Origin: Gimesia maris
Lineage (GTDB): Bacteria; Planctomycetota; Planctomycetia; Planctomycetales; Planctomycetaceae
Direction: 5' to 3'
Assembly (NCBI RefSeq): GCF_008298035.1
Contig: NZ_CP042910.1
Location: forward strand, 372,001-436,000
Length of the DNA stretch: 64,000 nucleotides
This document shows, one piece after another, positions 1 through 8,602 of this stretch. Below the pieces are notes generated by a model. That model was not told where the DNA came from, did not search any database, and saw nothing but the letters and a program-made list of their open reading frames with translations. The position numbers and the translations under genes were made by a program. Positions within the stretch are counted from its first letter, which is position 1. Each line of letters opens with the position of its first letter.

Positions 1-3000
1 GCTGAATTTCCTTTGTTTGATGCTCAGAATCAGGCGGCTGCCTTTCAGCCTGGCAAGGGCTTCCTGCGGGTTGTCGATCCCGGTGAGAAAAGCATTTTTG
101 ATTTTACTGCAGGCGATGCGATCACCCTGGAAGCATGGATCAATCCCAACTCCACGAAATCCGGACAGTTCTACTATATCATCGGGAAAGGTCGCACAAA
201 CCGGAAAGGAGTTGCCCGGGACAATCAGAATTATAGTTTGAGGCTGACCGGCTCGGAAATCAGCTTTCTGTTTTGCACCCAGCCTGAAAAAAAAGGTGAG
301 AAACCCACATACCACCGCTGGACTTCTTCCGGGGGGGGAATCAGTACCCATAACTGGCATCATGTCGCAGTCACTTACAGCTTCGGCAAAAAGAAAAGTC
401 TGAACGCGTATGTCGACGGCCAGCCTGTTTCCGGGAAATGGGATGTAGGCGGCGATACCTCGCGGACACCTGTGGTTGACAATGATGAAGTCTGGATTGG
501 TTCTTCGATGGGCGGGTCAGCAAACAGTTCCTTTAATGGACAGCTGGATGAAGTGGCCGTTTATCGGAAGGCCCTGTCTGCAAAACAGGTGGCGTCACAC
601 TTTGAATATGCGGCTTTCGATTCACAGATGGACTGGACTACGATTCCGGAAGATCGCCTCAGAGTCGATATTCTGGAAGGGATTCCCAATAAAAAATCCT
701 GGAAGTTTCGGCCGCCTCGCCTGGCGGAAACATTCACACAACCACACTTCGCTTTCATTGAAATTCCCAACCGTTATTCCGAGCGTGGCGTGAAAGTGGA
801 TCGGCCGGATCCCTTCATGGTGCGGGCAATGTCGCGCATGACGCTCCCCCAAGGGAAAAAGCGGATTCTGTTGCGTGCCCGCAATGCTGCGCGGCTCTAT
901 ATTGATGACAAACTGGTAGCAAAAACCGATTTCCACAGAATTACCAATAGCGGACACGACATCGTCTACGACGTCGATCTGAGCCTGGCGCCAAATATTC
1001 GTCCATTACACCGGGGTGATACGGAACAGGTTGTCGATTATACCGGCGATGGTAAACCGCACCGCATTCGCTTCGAGATGATCGTTGGCGGTTCCCGGCA
1101 TCGTCCTGATTTCGGAGAGACAGCGGTTTTTATCGGTAATCCCGGTGAAGATTTTCAACTTCTGACTCCGTCTGATCAGGTGGTCATGCTGACCGACAAG
1201 GACTGGCTGCCTTTCGAACGCGAATATCGTTACAGCCTGATCGCGGTGAATGCAGCACGCCGCCGGGAAGCTTCCGCGAAGGAAGATCAGTACTGGGAAT
1301 CGCGGCATCAACTTGCGAAAGCAGAGATACTCAAGCAGCCTCAAGTAAAAGTGCCATCTGCAGTCAAGGGACTGCGGGCGAATAACGCCATCGATCATTT
1401 TATCAATCTGCGACTGGCGAAAGAGCAGATTGCTCAGACACCGCTACTTGGGGATCTGGCTTTTCTAAGACGACTTTCCCTGGACACAACGGGAACTGTG
1501 CCGTCCCCAGGGCAAATTAATGCGTATCTGGCTGACGATCCGGAAACGCGGCGTGCGAAAGCGATTCAGCGTCTGATCAACGATCCCGCCTGGGCAGACA
1601 GCTGGGTTGGTTACTGGCAGGATGTGCTGGCGGAGAACCCGAATATCCTCAACCCGACATTGAATAACACCGGGCCCTTCCGCTGGTGGATTCACGAATC
1701 GTTTTATGATAACAAACCTTTCGACCGCTTCCTGACCGAACTGGTCCTGATGGAAGGCAGCAAGTATTTTGGTGGACCGGCCGGTTTTGAAATGGCTTCG
1801 CAGAACGATGCCCCGATGGCGGCCAAAGCGCATATCATTGGCCAGGCCTTCCTTGGTCTGAATATGCAGTGTGCCCGCTGTCACGATGCCCCGTTCCATG
1901 ATTTCAAACAACGCGATCTGTTCAGCCTGGCGGCCATGCTGAAGCGTTCTTCGCAAGGCGTCCCCAAAACCAGCTCGATTCCCGGTTTTGATCCCAAGTC
2001 GAATTCCATGCTCGTGTCCGTGACACTACTGCCGGGCGAGAAAGTAACACCCCAATGGACGTTCGAAGAACTGGTCAAGCCTGGCAAGTTCCCGGAAAAT
2101 TACCTGCGTTCTCCCCAGGATACGCGTCAGCAGCTGGCGGCTACGATTACCTCACCTCAAAACGAACGTTTTGTGAATGTGATTGTGAATCGTGTCTGGA
2201 AGCGGTATCTCGGGCATGGGCTGGTGGAACCGGTGGATGACTGGGATGGCCAGGAACCTTCCCACCCGGAACTGCTGAAGTATCTGTCGCAGCAGTTTGT
2301 GATTCACGGTTATGATCTGAAATATCTGTCCCAGTTGATTTTTGAGTCGGATCTGTACCAGCGCGAGGCTGCGATCGACAGTTCAAAAGTCGAAGGTTTT
2401 ACCGAAACACCTTATCATTTTTCTTCACCGGTCCTGCGTCGCATGGAAGCAGAACAGATTGTCGATTCGCTGTTTTTGATCTGCGGGAAACCCCTGGACG
2501 CCGGTCCGATGTGTATCGATATCGATGGTGCCCGCGATTATCACAGTTCACTCGATCTGGGAACGCCACGTCGCGCCTGGCAGTTTACATCCCCGTCTAA
2601 TGAACGGGATCGTCCCAGTCTGGCGCTCCCGTTCGGTCAGCCTTTTATTACTCTGCTGAAAACATTCGGCTGGCGGGACACACGTCAAAGCCCCCAAACG
2701 GTTCGCGAATCGACGTCGACCCCTCTCCAGCCGGCTCTCCTTGCCAATGGAATTTTAGGGCAGCGATTCACCCGTCTTTCTGATGACAGTGATTTCACGG
2801 AGCTGGCATTACAGGATGTAACTCTCCAGGCTTTGATTAAAACGACTGTCATGAAAACATTAACGCGTGAGCCAACCACTGAAGAGCTCAACATGTTTAC
2901 AGAACTGCTGCAGCCCGGTTTTGCTGAGCGGGTGAATCCGCAGGCCGAACTTGTCAGCCGCGAGCGATTACCGCGAAATCTGGTCAGCTGGTCTAACCAT

Positions 3001-3156
3001 GTGAATTCCCGCGCAAACGAAATTAAAGTGGAACTCGAAGGGGCAGTGAAAAAAGGAGATCCACCCACCAAACGACTCAACAATGACTGGCGGAACCGCT
3101 ACGAGGATATGCTCTGGTCTTTGTTGAATTCTCCTGAATTTCTCTTTGTGCCTTAA
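1..3156 (+). CDS. LamG-DUF1549-DUF1553 protein, 5' end cut by window edge
   Basis: The reading frame is open from base 1, and the first codons (AEFPLF) align with an internal stretch of the complete paralogue at 3468, so the true start lies upstream. A LamG/concanavalin-like domain (codons about 15-205) is followed by a linker, DUF1549 (from about codon 465) with a c-type heme motif CARCH at codons 624-628, and DUF1553 up to the C-terminal FLFVP. These large exported proteins are typical of planctomycetes and are usually paired with a DUF1501 protein; their biochemical role is unsettled, though polymer breakdown or redox functions have been suggested. The gene is one copy of a tandem duplication with a period near 3.77 kb, and parts of it are almost identical in DNA to the next copy. 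Confidence 0.93.
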   Translation, partial: AEFPLFDAQNQAAAFQPGKGFLRVVDPGEKSIFDFTAGDAITLEAWINPNSTKSGQFYYIIGKGRTNRKGVARDNQNYSLRLTGSEISFLFCTQPEKKGEKPTYHRWTSSGGGISTHNWHHVAVTYSFGKKKSLNAYVDGQPVSGKWDVGGDTSRTPVVDNDEVWIGSSMGGSANSSFNGQLDEVAVYRKALSAKQVASHFEYAAFDSQMDWTTIPEDRLRVDILEGIPNKKSWKFRPPRLAETFTQPHFAFIEIPNRYSERGVKVDRPDPFMVRAMSRMTLPQGKKRILLRARNAARLYIDDKLVAKTDFHRITNSGHDIVYDVDLSLAPNIRPLHRGDTEQVVDYTGDGKPHRIRFEMIVGGSRHRPDFGETAVFIGNPGEDFQLLTPSDQVVMLTDKDWLPFEREYRYSLIAVNAARRREASAKEDQYWESRHQLAKAEILKQPQVKVPSAVKGLRANNAIDHFINLRLAKEQIAQTPLLGDLAFLRRLSLDTTGTVPSPGQINAYLADDPETRRAKAIQRLINDPAWADSWVGYWQDVLAENPNILNPTLNNTGPFRWWIHESFYDNKPFDRFLTELVLMEGSKYFGGPAGFEMASQNDAPMAAKAHIIGQAFLGLNMQCARCHDAPFHDFKQRDLFSLAAMLKRSSQGVPKTSSIPGFDPKSNSMLVSVTLLPGEKVTPQWTFEELVKPGKFPENYLRSPQDTRQQLAATITSPQNERFVNVIVNRVWKRYLGHGLVEPVDDWDGQEPSHPELLKYLSQQFVIHGYDLKYLSQLIFESDLYQREAAIDSSKVEGFTETPYHFSSPVLRRMEAEQIVDSLFLICGKPLDAGPMCIDIDGARDYHSSLDLGTPRRAWQFTSPSNERDRPSLALPFGQPFITLLKTFGWRDTRQSPQTVRESTSTPLQPALLANGILGQRFTRLSDDSDFTELALQDVTLQALIKTTVMKTLTREPTTEELNMFTELLQPGFAERVNPQAELVSRERLPRNLVSWSNHVNSRANEIKVELEGAVKKGDPPTKRLNNDWRNRYEDMLWSLLNSPEFLFVP

Positions 3157-3212
3157 TTGATCGATGATTCGAACCGTGGATCTACTGTTCTTTTGTTATT
3201 CAGAGGTTTTCT

Positions 3213-3231
3213 CTCTTCCGTAAAGGAAGAG
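3213..3231. other. Hairpin in the spacer between the tandem paralogues
   Basis: A perfect 7-bp stem, CTCTTCC/GGAAGAG, with a 5-base loop lies 57 bases after the stop of the first paralogue. No T-run follows on either strand, so it may be a weak terminator or an mRNA-end stabiliser rather than a classical intrinsic terminator. Confidence 0.4.
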
Positions 3232-3379
3232 GCGGAAAGTCATGGTTAGAACGGGATTATCACAAAAATTTCATAAACTGGACAATCCGAGTATAATTTG
3301 CCGTGAGATCAGCGTGAGTCCCGGTATATTAGAGCAGGTCACGATTTATGACATAAATACATTCTTGTGTACAGTAATG

Positions 3380-3413
3380 TTTGTCAGATCTGGAACGTCT
3401 GGATTCTGACAAA
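3380..3413. promoter_or_regulatory. 9-bp inverted repeat upstream of second DUF1549 gene
   Basis: TTTGTCAGA at 3380-3388 is repeated in inverted orientation as TCTGACAAA at 3405-3413, with a 16-base spacer. It sits 54 bases before the ATG at 3468 in a 311-base gene-free spacer. The position fits an operator or a 5'-leader hairpin; no regulator can be assigned from the sequence. I see no gene in the rest of the 3157-3467 spacer. Confidence 0.45.
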
Positions 3414-3467
3414 ACTCGCCTGCTGTGACGTCTCTACTGAGAACCTGATTTTCTGGAATGGCCCGCT

Positions 3468-6400
3468 ATGAACTACCTGGCATTCGTTAAGCGTTCCCTG
3501 TGCCTGCTGAGTCTCTTACTCGCCCTGCCTCTGTCAGTGAGCCCCTCCTATGCTCAAAAAGAGAAAAGTACCGAAGTAGAGAAAAGTCCCAAAGTTGCTG
3601 TACCTGCCAGCTATCGGGAGCTGATTCTGGCAGACCAGCCGACACTCTACTGGAATTTTGAGACACCCGCTTCAGAGGGTTACAACAGCGTCGTGACTGT
3701 GAAGGAAAAGACCGAACCAGTCAAAGCCCTCATCAGCGGCAAGTTAGCAAAGCCCGCGGCTGGTCCCCGTCCTTCTGAGTTTCCTTTATTTACCACGGAG
3801 AATCAGGCAGCAGCGTTTCAGCCTGGCGAAGGTTTTCTGCGGGTGGTAGATCCGGGTGAGAAGAGTATTCTCGATTTTACTGCCGGAGATGCGATCACCT
3901 TGGAAGCATGGGTGAATCTGAATTCCACAAAAGCGGGTCGTCATTATTACATCATTGGAAAAGGACGGACGAACCGCAAAGGGGTTGCCCGGGACAATCA
4001 GAACTATGGCTTCCGAATTACGGGTTCTGAAATCAGTTTTCTGTTTCGGGGGCAACCTGAGAAGAAAGATCAGAAAGCCGATTTCCATCGCTGGACGTCG
4101 AGTGGAGCCGGGATCAGTGCTCACAACTGGCATCATGTTGCTGTGACTTACACCTTCGGTAAAAAGAAGAGCCTGAAGGCGTATGTCGACGGTCAGCCTG
4201 TTTCCGGGAAATGGGATATGGGCGGCGATACGACGCTGGCACCCGTGGTTGACAACGACGAAGTCTGGATCGGTTCTTCCATGGGAGGATCCGCTGGCAG
4301 CTCGTTTGACGGTCAGCTGGATGAACTGGCCGTTTATCGGAAGGCCCTGTCTGCAAAACAGGTGGCGTCACATTTCAAATATCATGCTCCTGATCCACAG
4401 ATCGACTGGACGGCAATTCCGGAAGATCGGGTCAAAGTGGATATTCTGGAAGGGATTCCCAATAAGAAATCCTGGACGTTCCGGCCTCCGCGTCTGGCGG
4501 AATCGTTCACGCAACCGCATTTTGCGTTAATTGAGATTCCGAATCGCTATTCCGAACGGGGTGTGAAAGTGGATCGCCCCGATCCTTATCTGGTGCGTGC
4601 CATGTCGAATGTTGTGATTCCGAAAGGGAAAAAGCGGATTCTGATTCGTGCCCGCAATGCTTCGCGACTGTATATCGATGACAAACTGGTTGCTGAGACC
4701 GGCTTCCATAAGATTTCCGGTTCGGCTCACGGTCACGTATTTAAAGTGGATCGCAGCCTGGCGCCGAATATTCGCCCTCTGCATCGAGGTGATCAGGAAA
4801 AAGTCATTGAATTTACCGGTGATGGAAAACCACATCACGTTCGCTTCGAAATGATTGTCGGCGGATCTCGGCATCGTCCCGATTTCGGAGAGACAGCGGT
4901 TTTTATCGGTAATCCCGGTGAAGATTTTCAACTTCTGACTCCGTCTGATCAGCTGGTCATGCTGACCGACAAGGACTGGCTGCCTTTCGAGCGCGAATAT
5001 CGTTACAGCCTGATCGCGGTGAATGCAGCACGCCGCCGGGAAGCTTCCGCGAAGGAAGATCAGTACTGGGAATCGCGGCATCAACTTGCAAAAGCAGAGA
5101 TTCTCAAGCAGCCTCAGGTGAATGTGCCATCTGCAGTCAAGGGACTGCGGGCGAATAACGCCATCGATCATTTTATCAATCAGCGACTGGCGAAAGAGCA
5201 GATTGCCCAGGCACCGCTACTTGGGGATCTGGCTTTTCTAAGACGACTTTCCCTGGACACAACGGGAACCGTACCCACCACAGAGCAGATCAGCGCATAC
5301 CTCGCCGACGATCCAAAAACACGACGTGCGAAAGCAATTCAACGATTCATCCATGATCCCGCCTGGGCAGACAGTTGGGTTGGATACTGGCAGGACGTGC
5401 TCGCAGAAAACCCGAACATCGTGAACCCGACATTGAATAATACCGGACCTTTCCGCTGGTGGATTCACGAATCGTTTTATGATAACAAACCTTTCGACCG
5501 CTTCCTGACTGAACTGGTCATGATGGAAGGCAGCAAGTATTTTGGTGGACCGGCCGGTTTTGAAATGGCTTCGCAGAACGATGCCCCGATGGCGGCCAAA
5601 GCACATATTATCGGTCAGACTTTCCTGGGACTGAATATGCAGTGTGCCCGTTGTCACGATGCACCCTTCCATGATTTCAAACAACGCGATCTGTTCAGCC
5701 TGGCGGCCATGCTGAAGCGTTCTTCGCAAGGCGTCCCCAAAACCAGCTCTGTTCCCGGCTTTGATTTCAACTCGAATTCCATGTTGATTTCGGTCACGCT
5801 GCTGCCTGGCGAGAAAGTGACGCCCCAATGGACATTCGAAGAACTGGTCAAACCGGGCGCCTATCCCCAAAATTACCTGCGTTCTCCCCAGGATACGCGT
5901 CAGCAACTGGCGGCTACGATTACTTCACCTCAAAACGAACGTTTTGCCAACGTGATTGTGAATCGTGTCTGGAAACGGTATCTCGGGCATGGTCTGGTGG
6001 AACCGGTGGATGACTGGGATGGCCAGGAACCTTCCCACCCGGAACTGCTGAAGTATCTGTCGCAGCAGTTTGTGATTCACGGTTATGATCTGAAATATCT
6101 GTCCCAGTTGATTTTTGAGTCGGATCTGTACCAGCGCGAGGCTGCGATCGACAGTTCAAAAGTCGAAGGTTTTACCGAAACACCTTATCATTTTTCTTCA
6201 CCGGTCCTGCGTCGCATGGAAGCAGAACAGATTGTCGATTCGCTGTTTTTGATCTGCGGGAAACCCCTGGACGCCGGTCCGATGTGTATCGATATCGATG
6301 GTGCCCGCGATTACCACAGTTCACTCGATCTGGGAACGCCACGTCGCGCCTGGCAGTTTACATCCCCGTCCAATGAGCGGGATCGTCCCAGTCTGGCACT

Positions 6401-6929
6401 GCCTTTCGGACAGCCCTTTATTACCTTGCTGAAAACGTTCGGCTGGCGGGACACACGTCAAAGTCCTTTGACGGTTCGCGAATATGCCGCAACGGCTCTG
6501 CAGCCTGCCATTCTCGCAAATGGTGTTGTCGGCAAACGGTTCACCCGACTTTCTGATGACAGCGATTTTACGGCTCTCGCTTTAGAGAAACAGTCTGTAG
6601 CGGACTTGGTCAAGTCTACGTTTCTGAAGACACTCACGCGTGAACCGACGCAGAGTGAGTTGAAAATGTTTGTCGAACTGCTGCAGCCTGGTTATACAGA
6701 ACGTGTTAACGAGAAGGCAGAAATCGTTACACGAGAACCACTGCCACGCAATCTGGTCGCCTGGTCAAACCATTTGAGTCCCGAGGCCAATGAAATCAAA
6801 GTGTCTCTGGAATCATCTGTCAAAGAAGGGGACCTTCCTACGCAACGTTTGAACGCGGATTGGCGAAATCGCTATGAAGATATGCTCTGGACGTTGTTGA
6901 ACTCTCCGGAGTTCCTGTTTGTACCATAA
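3468..6929 (+). CDS. Exported LamG-DUF1549-DUF1553 protein (complete paralogue)
   Basis: 1153 residues. A Sec-type signal peptide (about 1-29, ending PSYAQ) is followed by a LamG/concanavalin-like domain (about 110-310), a beta-rich linker (320-560), DUF1549 (about 564-770) with the CxxCH heme-attachment motif at C726-H730, and DUF1553 (about 800-1150). The protein should be periplasmic or cell-surface. There is no separate PSCyt1 domain; LamG takes its place. The gene is a tandem duplicate of the preceding truncated gene and is followed 56 bases later by the DUF1501 gene, the usual partner of this family. Start chosen because the signal peptide begins there. Function inferred only at family level. 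Confidence 0.95.
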   Translation: MNYLAFVKRSLCLLSLLLALPLSVSPSYAQKEKSTEVEKSPKVAVPASYRELILADQPTLYWNFETPASEGYNSVVTVKEKTEPVKALISGKLAKPAAGPRPSEFPLFTTENQAAAFQPGEGFLRVVDPGEKSILDFTAGDAITLEAWVNLNSTKAGRHYYIIGKGRTNRKGVARDNQNYGFRITGSEISFLFRGQPEKKDQKADFHRWTSSGAGISAHNWHHVAVTYTFGKKKSLKAYVDGQPVSGKWDMGGDTTLAPVVDNDEVWIGSSMGGSAGSSFDGQLDELAVYRKALSAKQVASHFKYHAPDPQIDWTAIPEDRVKVDILEGIPNKKSWTFRPPRLAESFTQPHFALIEIPNRYSERGVKVDRPDPYLVRAMSNVVIPKGKKRILIRARNASRLYIDDKLVAETGFHKISGSAHGHVFKVDRSLAPNIRPLHRGDQEKVIEFTGDGKPHHVRFEMIVGGSRHRPDFGETAVFIGNPGEDFQLLTPSDQLVMLTDKDWLPFEREYRYSLIAVNAARRREASAKEDQYWESRHQLAKAEILKQPQVNVPSAVKGLRANNAIDHFINQRLAKEQIAQAPLLGDLAFLRRLSLDTTGTVPTTEQISAYLADDPKTRRAKAIQRFIHDPAWADSWVGYWQDVLAENPNIVNPTLNNTGPFRWWIHESFYDNKPFDRFLTELVMMEGSKYFGGPAGFEMASQNDAPMAAKAHIIGQTFLGLNMQCARCHDAPFHDFKQRDLFSLAAMLKRSSQGVPKTSSVPGFDFNSNSMLISVTLLPGEKVTPQWTFEELVKPGAYPQNYLRSPQDTRQQLAATITSPQNERFANVIVNRVWKRYLGHGLVEPVDDWDGQEPSHPELLKYLSQQFVIHGYDLKYLSQLIFESDLYQREAAIDSSKVEGFTETPYHFSSPVLRRMEAEQIVDSLFLICGKPLDAGPMCIDIDGARDYHSSLDLGTPRRAWQFTSPSNERDRPSLALPFGQPFITLLKTFGWRDTRQSPLTVREYAATALQPAILANGVVGKRFTRLSDDSDFTALALEKQSVADLVKSTFLKTLTREPTQSELKMFVELLQPGYTERVNEKAEIVTREPLPRNLVAWSNHLSPEANEIKVSLESSVKEGDLPTQRLNADWRNRYEDMLWTLLNSPEFLFVP

Positions 6930-6985
6930 TGAAATTTGAATCCGACAGAGAAACCATCCTGCAACATTAAATATAAGAGTTAATC

Positions 6986-8326
6986 ATGAATGCATTTGAA
7001 TCTACTCGTCGTGACTTTTTAAGACAGGCGTCACTCACCGGTCTGGCTGCGTCTGCTCTGGGAACTCCCTGGCAGCAGTTACTGGCGTCTGAACAACACG
7101 CTGATAAAAAACATGGTGCGAAAAAACTCCCAATGCCGGTGGGTAAAGCCGAGCATTGTATCATGATCTGGCTGGGCGGCGGTTCCTGCCACATCGATAC
7201 CTGGGACCCGAAACGCAAGGGAGATCCCAAGGCCAAAAAGGCCGGTTCCTATTACGATTCGATTCCGACTGCAATTAAAGGCACCGAAGTCTGTGAGCAT
7301 CTTTCTAAATGCGCACCGATACTCGACCGGTTCAACATTGTGAGATCGGTGCATCACGAAGTGATCGACGAGCATGCGGCTGCCACAAACCGTATGCATA
7401 CCGGACGACCGACAACCGGAACGATTACCTACCCCTCAGTCGGTTCCGTAGTGGCGCATCAACGGGGATCTGCCAGTGAGCATGCTCCCGCCTATGTTTT
7501 GATCGGATATCCTAACGTAACACGTGGTCCCGGGTTCCTGGGCAGTCAGGCGGGTTACATCTATCTGACCGATACCAGTGCCGGACCGAGTGGCTTCACA
7601 CGGTCTTCCCGCGTGAATCAGAGTCGTCAGGATCGTCGCGAACGTCTGCTGACGAAGATGCGGGCTGAGTTCCGCCAGAAAAGTGTGGGGGGGCAGACGA
7701 TTCAGGATTATGACCAGTCGGTAGCGGAAGCGCTGCGTCTGTCGGGTCCTGAATTCATGAAAGTGTTCCAGCTGGACAATGAGAAAAGCGATCTTCGCAA
7801 TTCTTATGGTGGTGAGTTCGGCCAGCGCTGTCTGCTGTCGCGCCGACTGATTCAGTCAGGTGTACGGTTCATTGAAGTGTCACATAATCTGAACTTTGTA
7901 AATGGTACCGGCTGGGATACGCACAATGACGGCCAGCTCAATCAGCATCTGTTGATCAAAGAGCTGGATTCTGCGCTGTCGACGCTGGTGCTCGATCTGG
8001 AGAAAAATAAGCTATTGGATAAAACGTTGATCGTCGTCGCTTCCGAATTTGGCCGTCCCGCAAAATTTGATTCCGGCGGAGGACGCGGCCATCAGTCCAA
8101 GGCTTTCAGTGTGGTCCTGGCAGGCGGCGGACTGCAGAATGGAAAAACCATTGGTGTGACGAATGAACTGGGTGAAGCAATTGTTTCCCGCCCGGTCTCC
8201 GTTCCCGATCTGCACGCCACGATCTACGCTTCACTGGGCATTGACCCCAGTGAAGAACTCTTTGCCGGCGATCGTCCTGTGCCGATTACGGATATGGGCG
8301 ATCCCGTGCGGGAACTGTTTTCCTGA
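6986..8326 (+). CDS. DUF1501 protein with Tat signal (sulfatase-like fold)
   Basis: 446 residues. The N-terminus carries a twin-arginine motif, S-T-R-R-D-F-L-R-Q, followed by a hydrophobic Ala-rich stretch, so export in folded form by Tat is expected. The body matches DUF1501, a family related to alkaline phosphatases and sulfatases, with a W-L-G-G-G-S-C-H-I-D-T motif near residue 65, a VASEFGRP motif near 354 and a GRGHQS stretch near 368 as likely metal-site residues. It lies 56 bases after the DUF1553 gene, the standard planctomycete pairing, and both upstream paralogues appear to share this single partner. The exact substrate is not known for the family. Confidence 0.93.
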   Translation: MNAFESTRRDFLRQASLTGLAASALGTPWQQLLASEQHADKKHGAKKLPMPVGKAEHCIMIWLGGGSCHIDTWDPKRKGDPKAKKAGSYYDSIPTAIKGTEVCEHLSKCAPILDRFNIVRSVHHEVIDEHAAATNRMHTGRPTTGTITYPSVGSVVAHQRGSASEHAPAYVLIGYPNVTRGPGFLGSQAGYIYLTDTSAGPSGFTRSSRVNQSRQDRRERLLTKMRAEFRQKSVGGQTIQDYDQSVAEALRLSGPEFMKVFQLDNEKSDLRNSYGGEFGQRCLLSRRLIQSGVRFIEVSHNLNFVNGTGWDTHNDGQLNQHLLIKELDSALSTLVLDLEKNKLLDKTLIVVASEFGRPAKFDSGGGRGHQSKAFSVVLAGGGLQNGKTIGVTNELGEAIVSRPVSVPDLHATIYASLGIDPSEELFAGDRPVPITDMGDPVRELFS

Positions 8327-8355
8327 GCAGCCTGGGCATATAAATCGAATTCCGG

Positions 8356-8396
8356 AAAATCGGGATGGCTTGAAAAAGGCCATCCCGATTTTGTTT
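8356..8396 (+). terminator. Strong rho-independent terminator after DUF1501 gene
   Basis: A perfect 14-bp stem, AAAATCGGGATGGC (8356-8369) paired with its complement at 8379-8392, closes a 9-base loop and is followed by GTTT. It lies 29 bases after the DUF1501 stop and should end the DUF1549-DUF1501 transcript. The remaining bases up to 8602 hold no gene that I can see. Confidence 0.85.
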
Positions 8397-8602
8397 CCGG
8401 AGCGTTCTGGCGGGAAAGCGATCCTGACTTGGCTGACATCTGCACGCAGGCCGTGTATTCTTAACGGATCAGGATTCCAGTCGTTGACTGTGTCCAGTTT
8501 TACTGTAGCGTCTCCGGGGCCATTCGGACCGAGTATCATAGATCGAGGACGCTATGGTAAAATGTGATGCGTTCCAGATGTTCCAGCTTAGAGGTTTATT
8601 TT

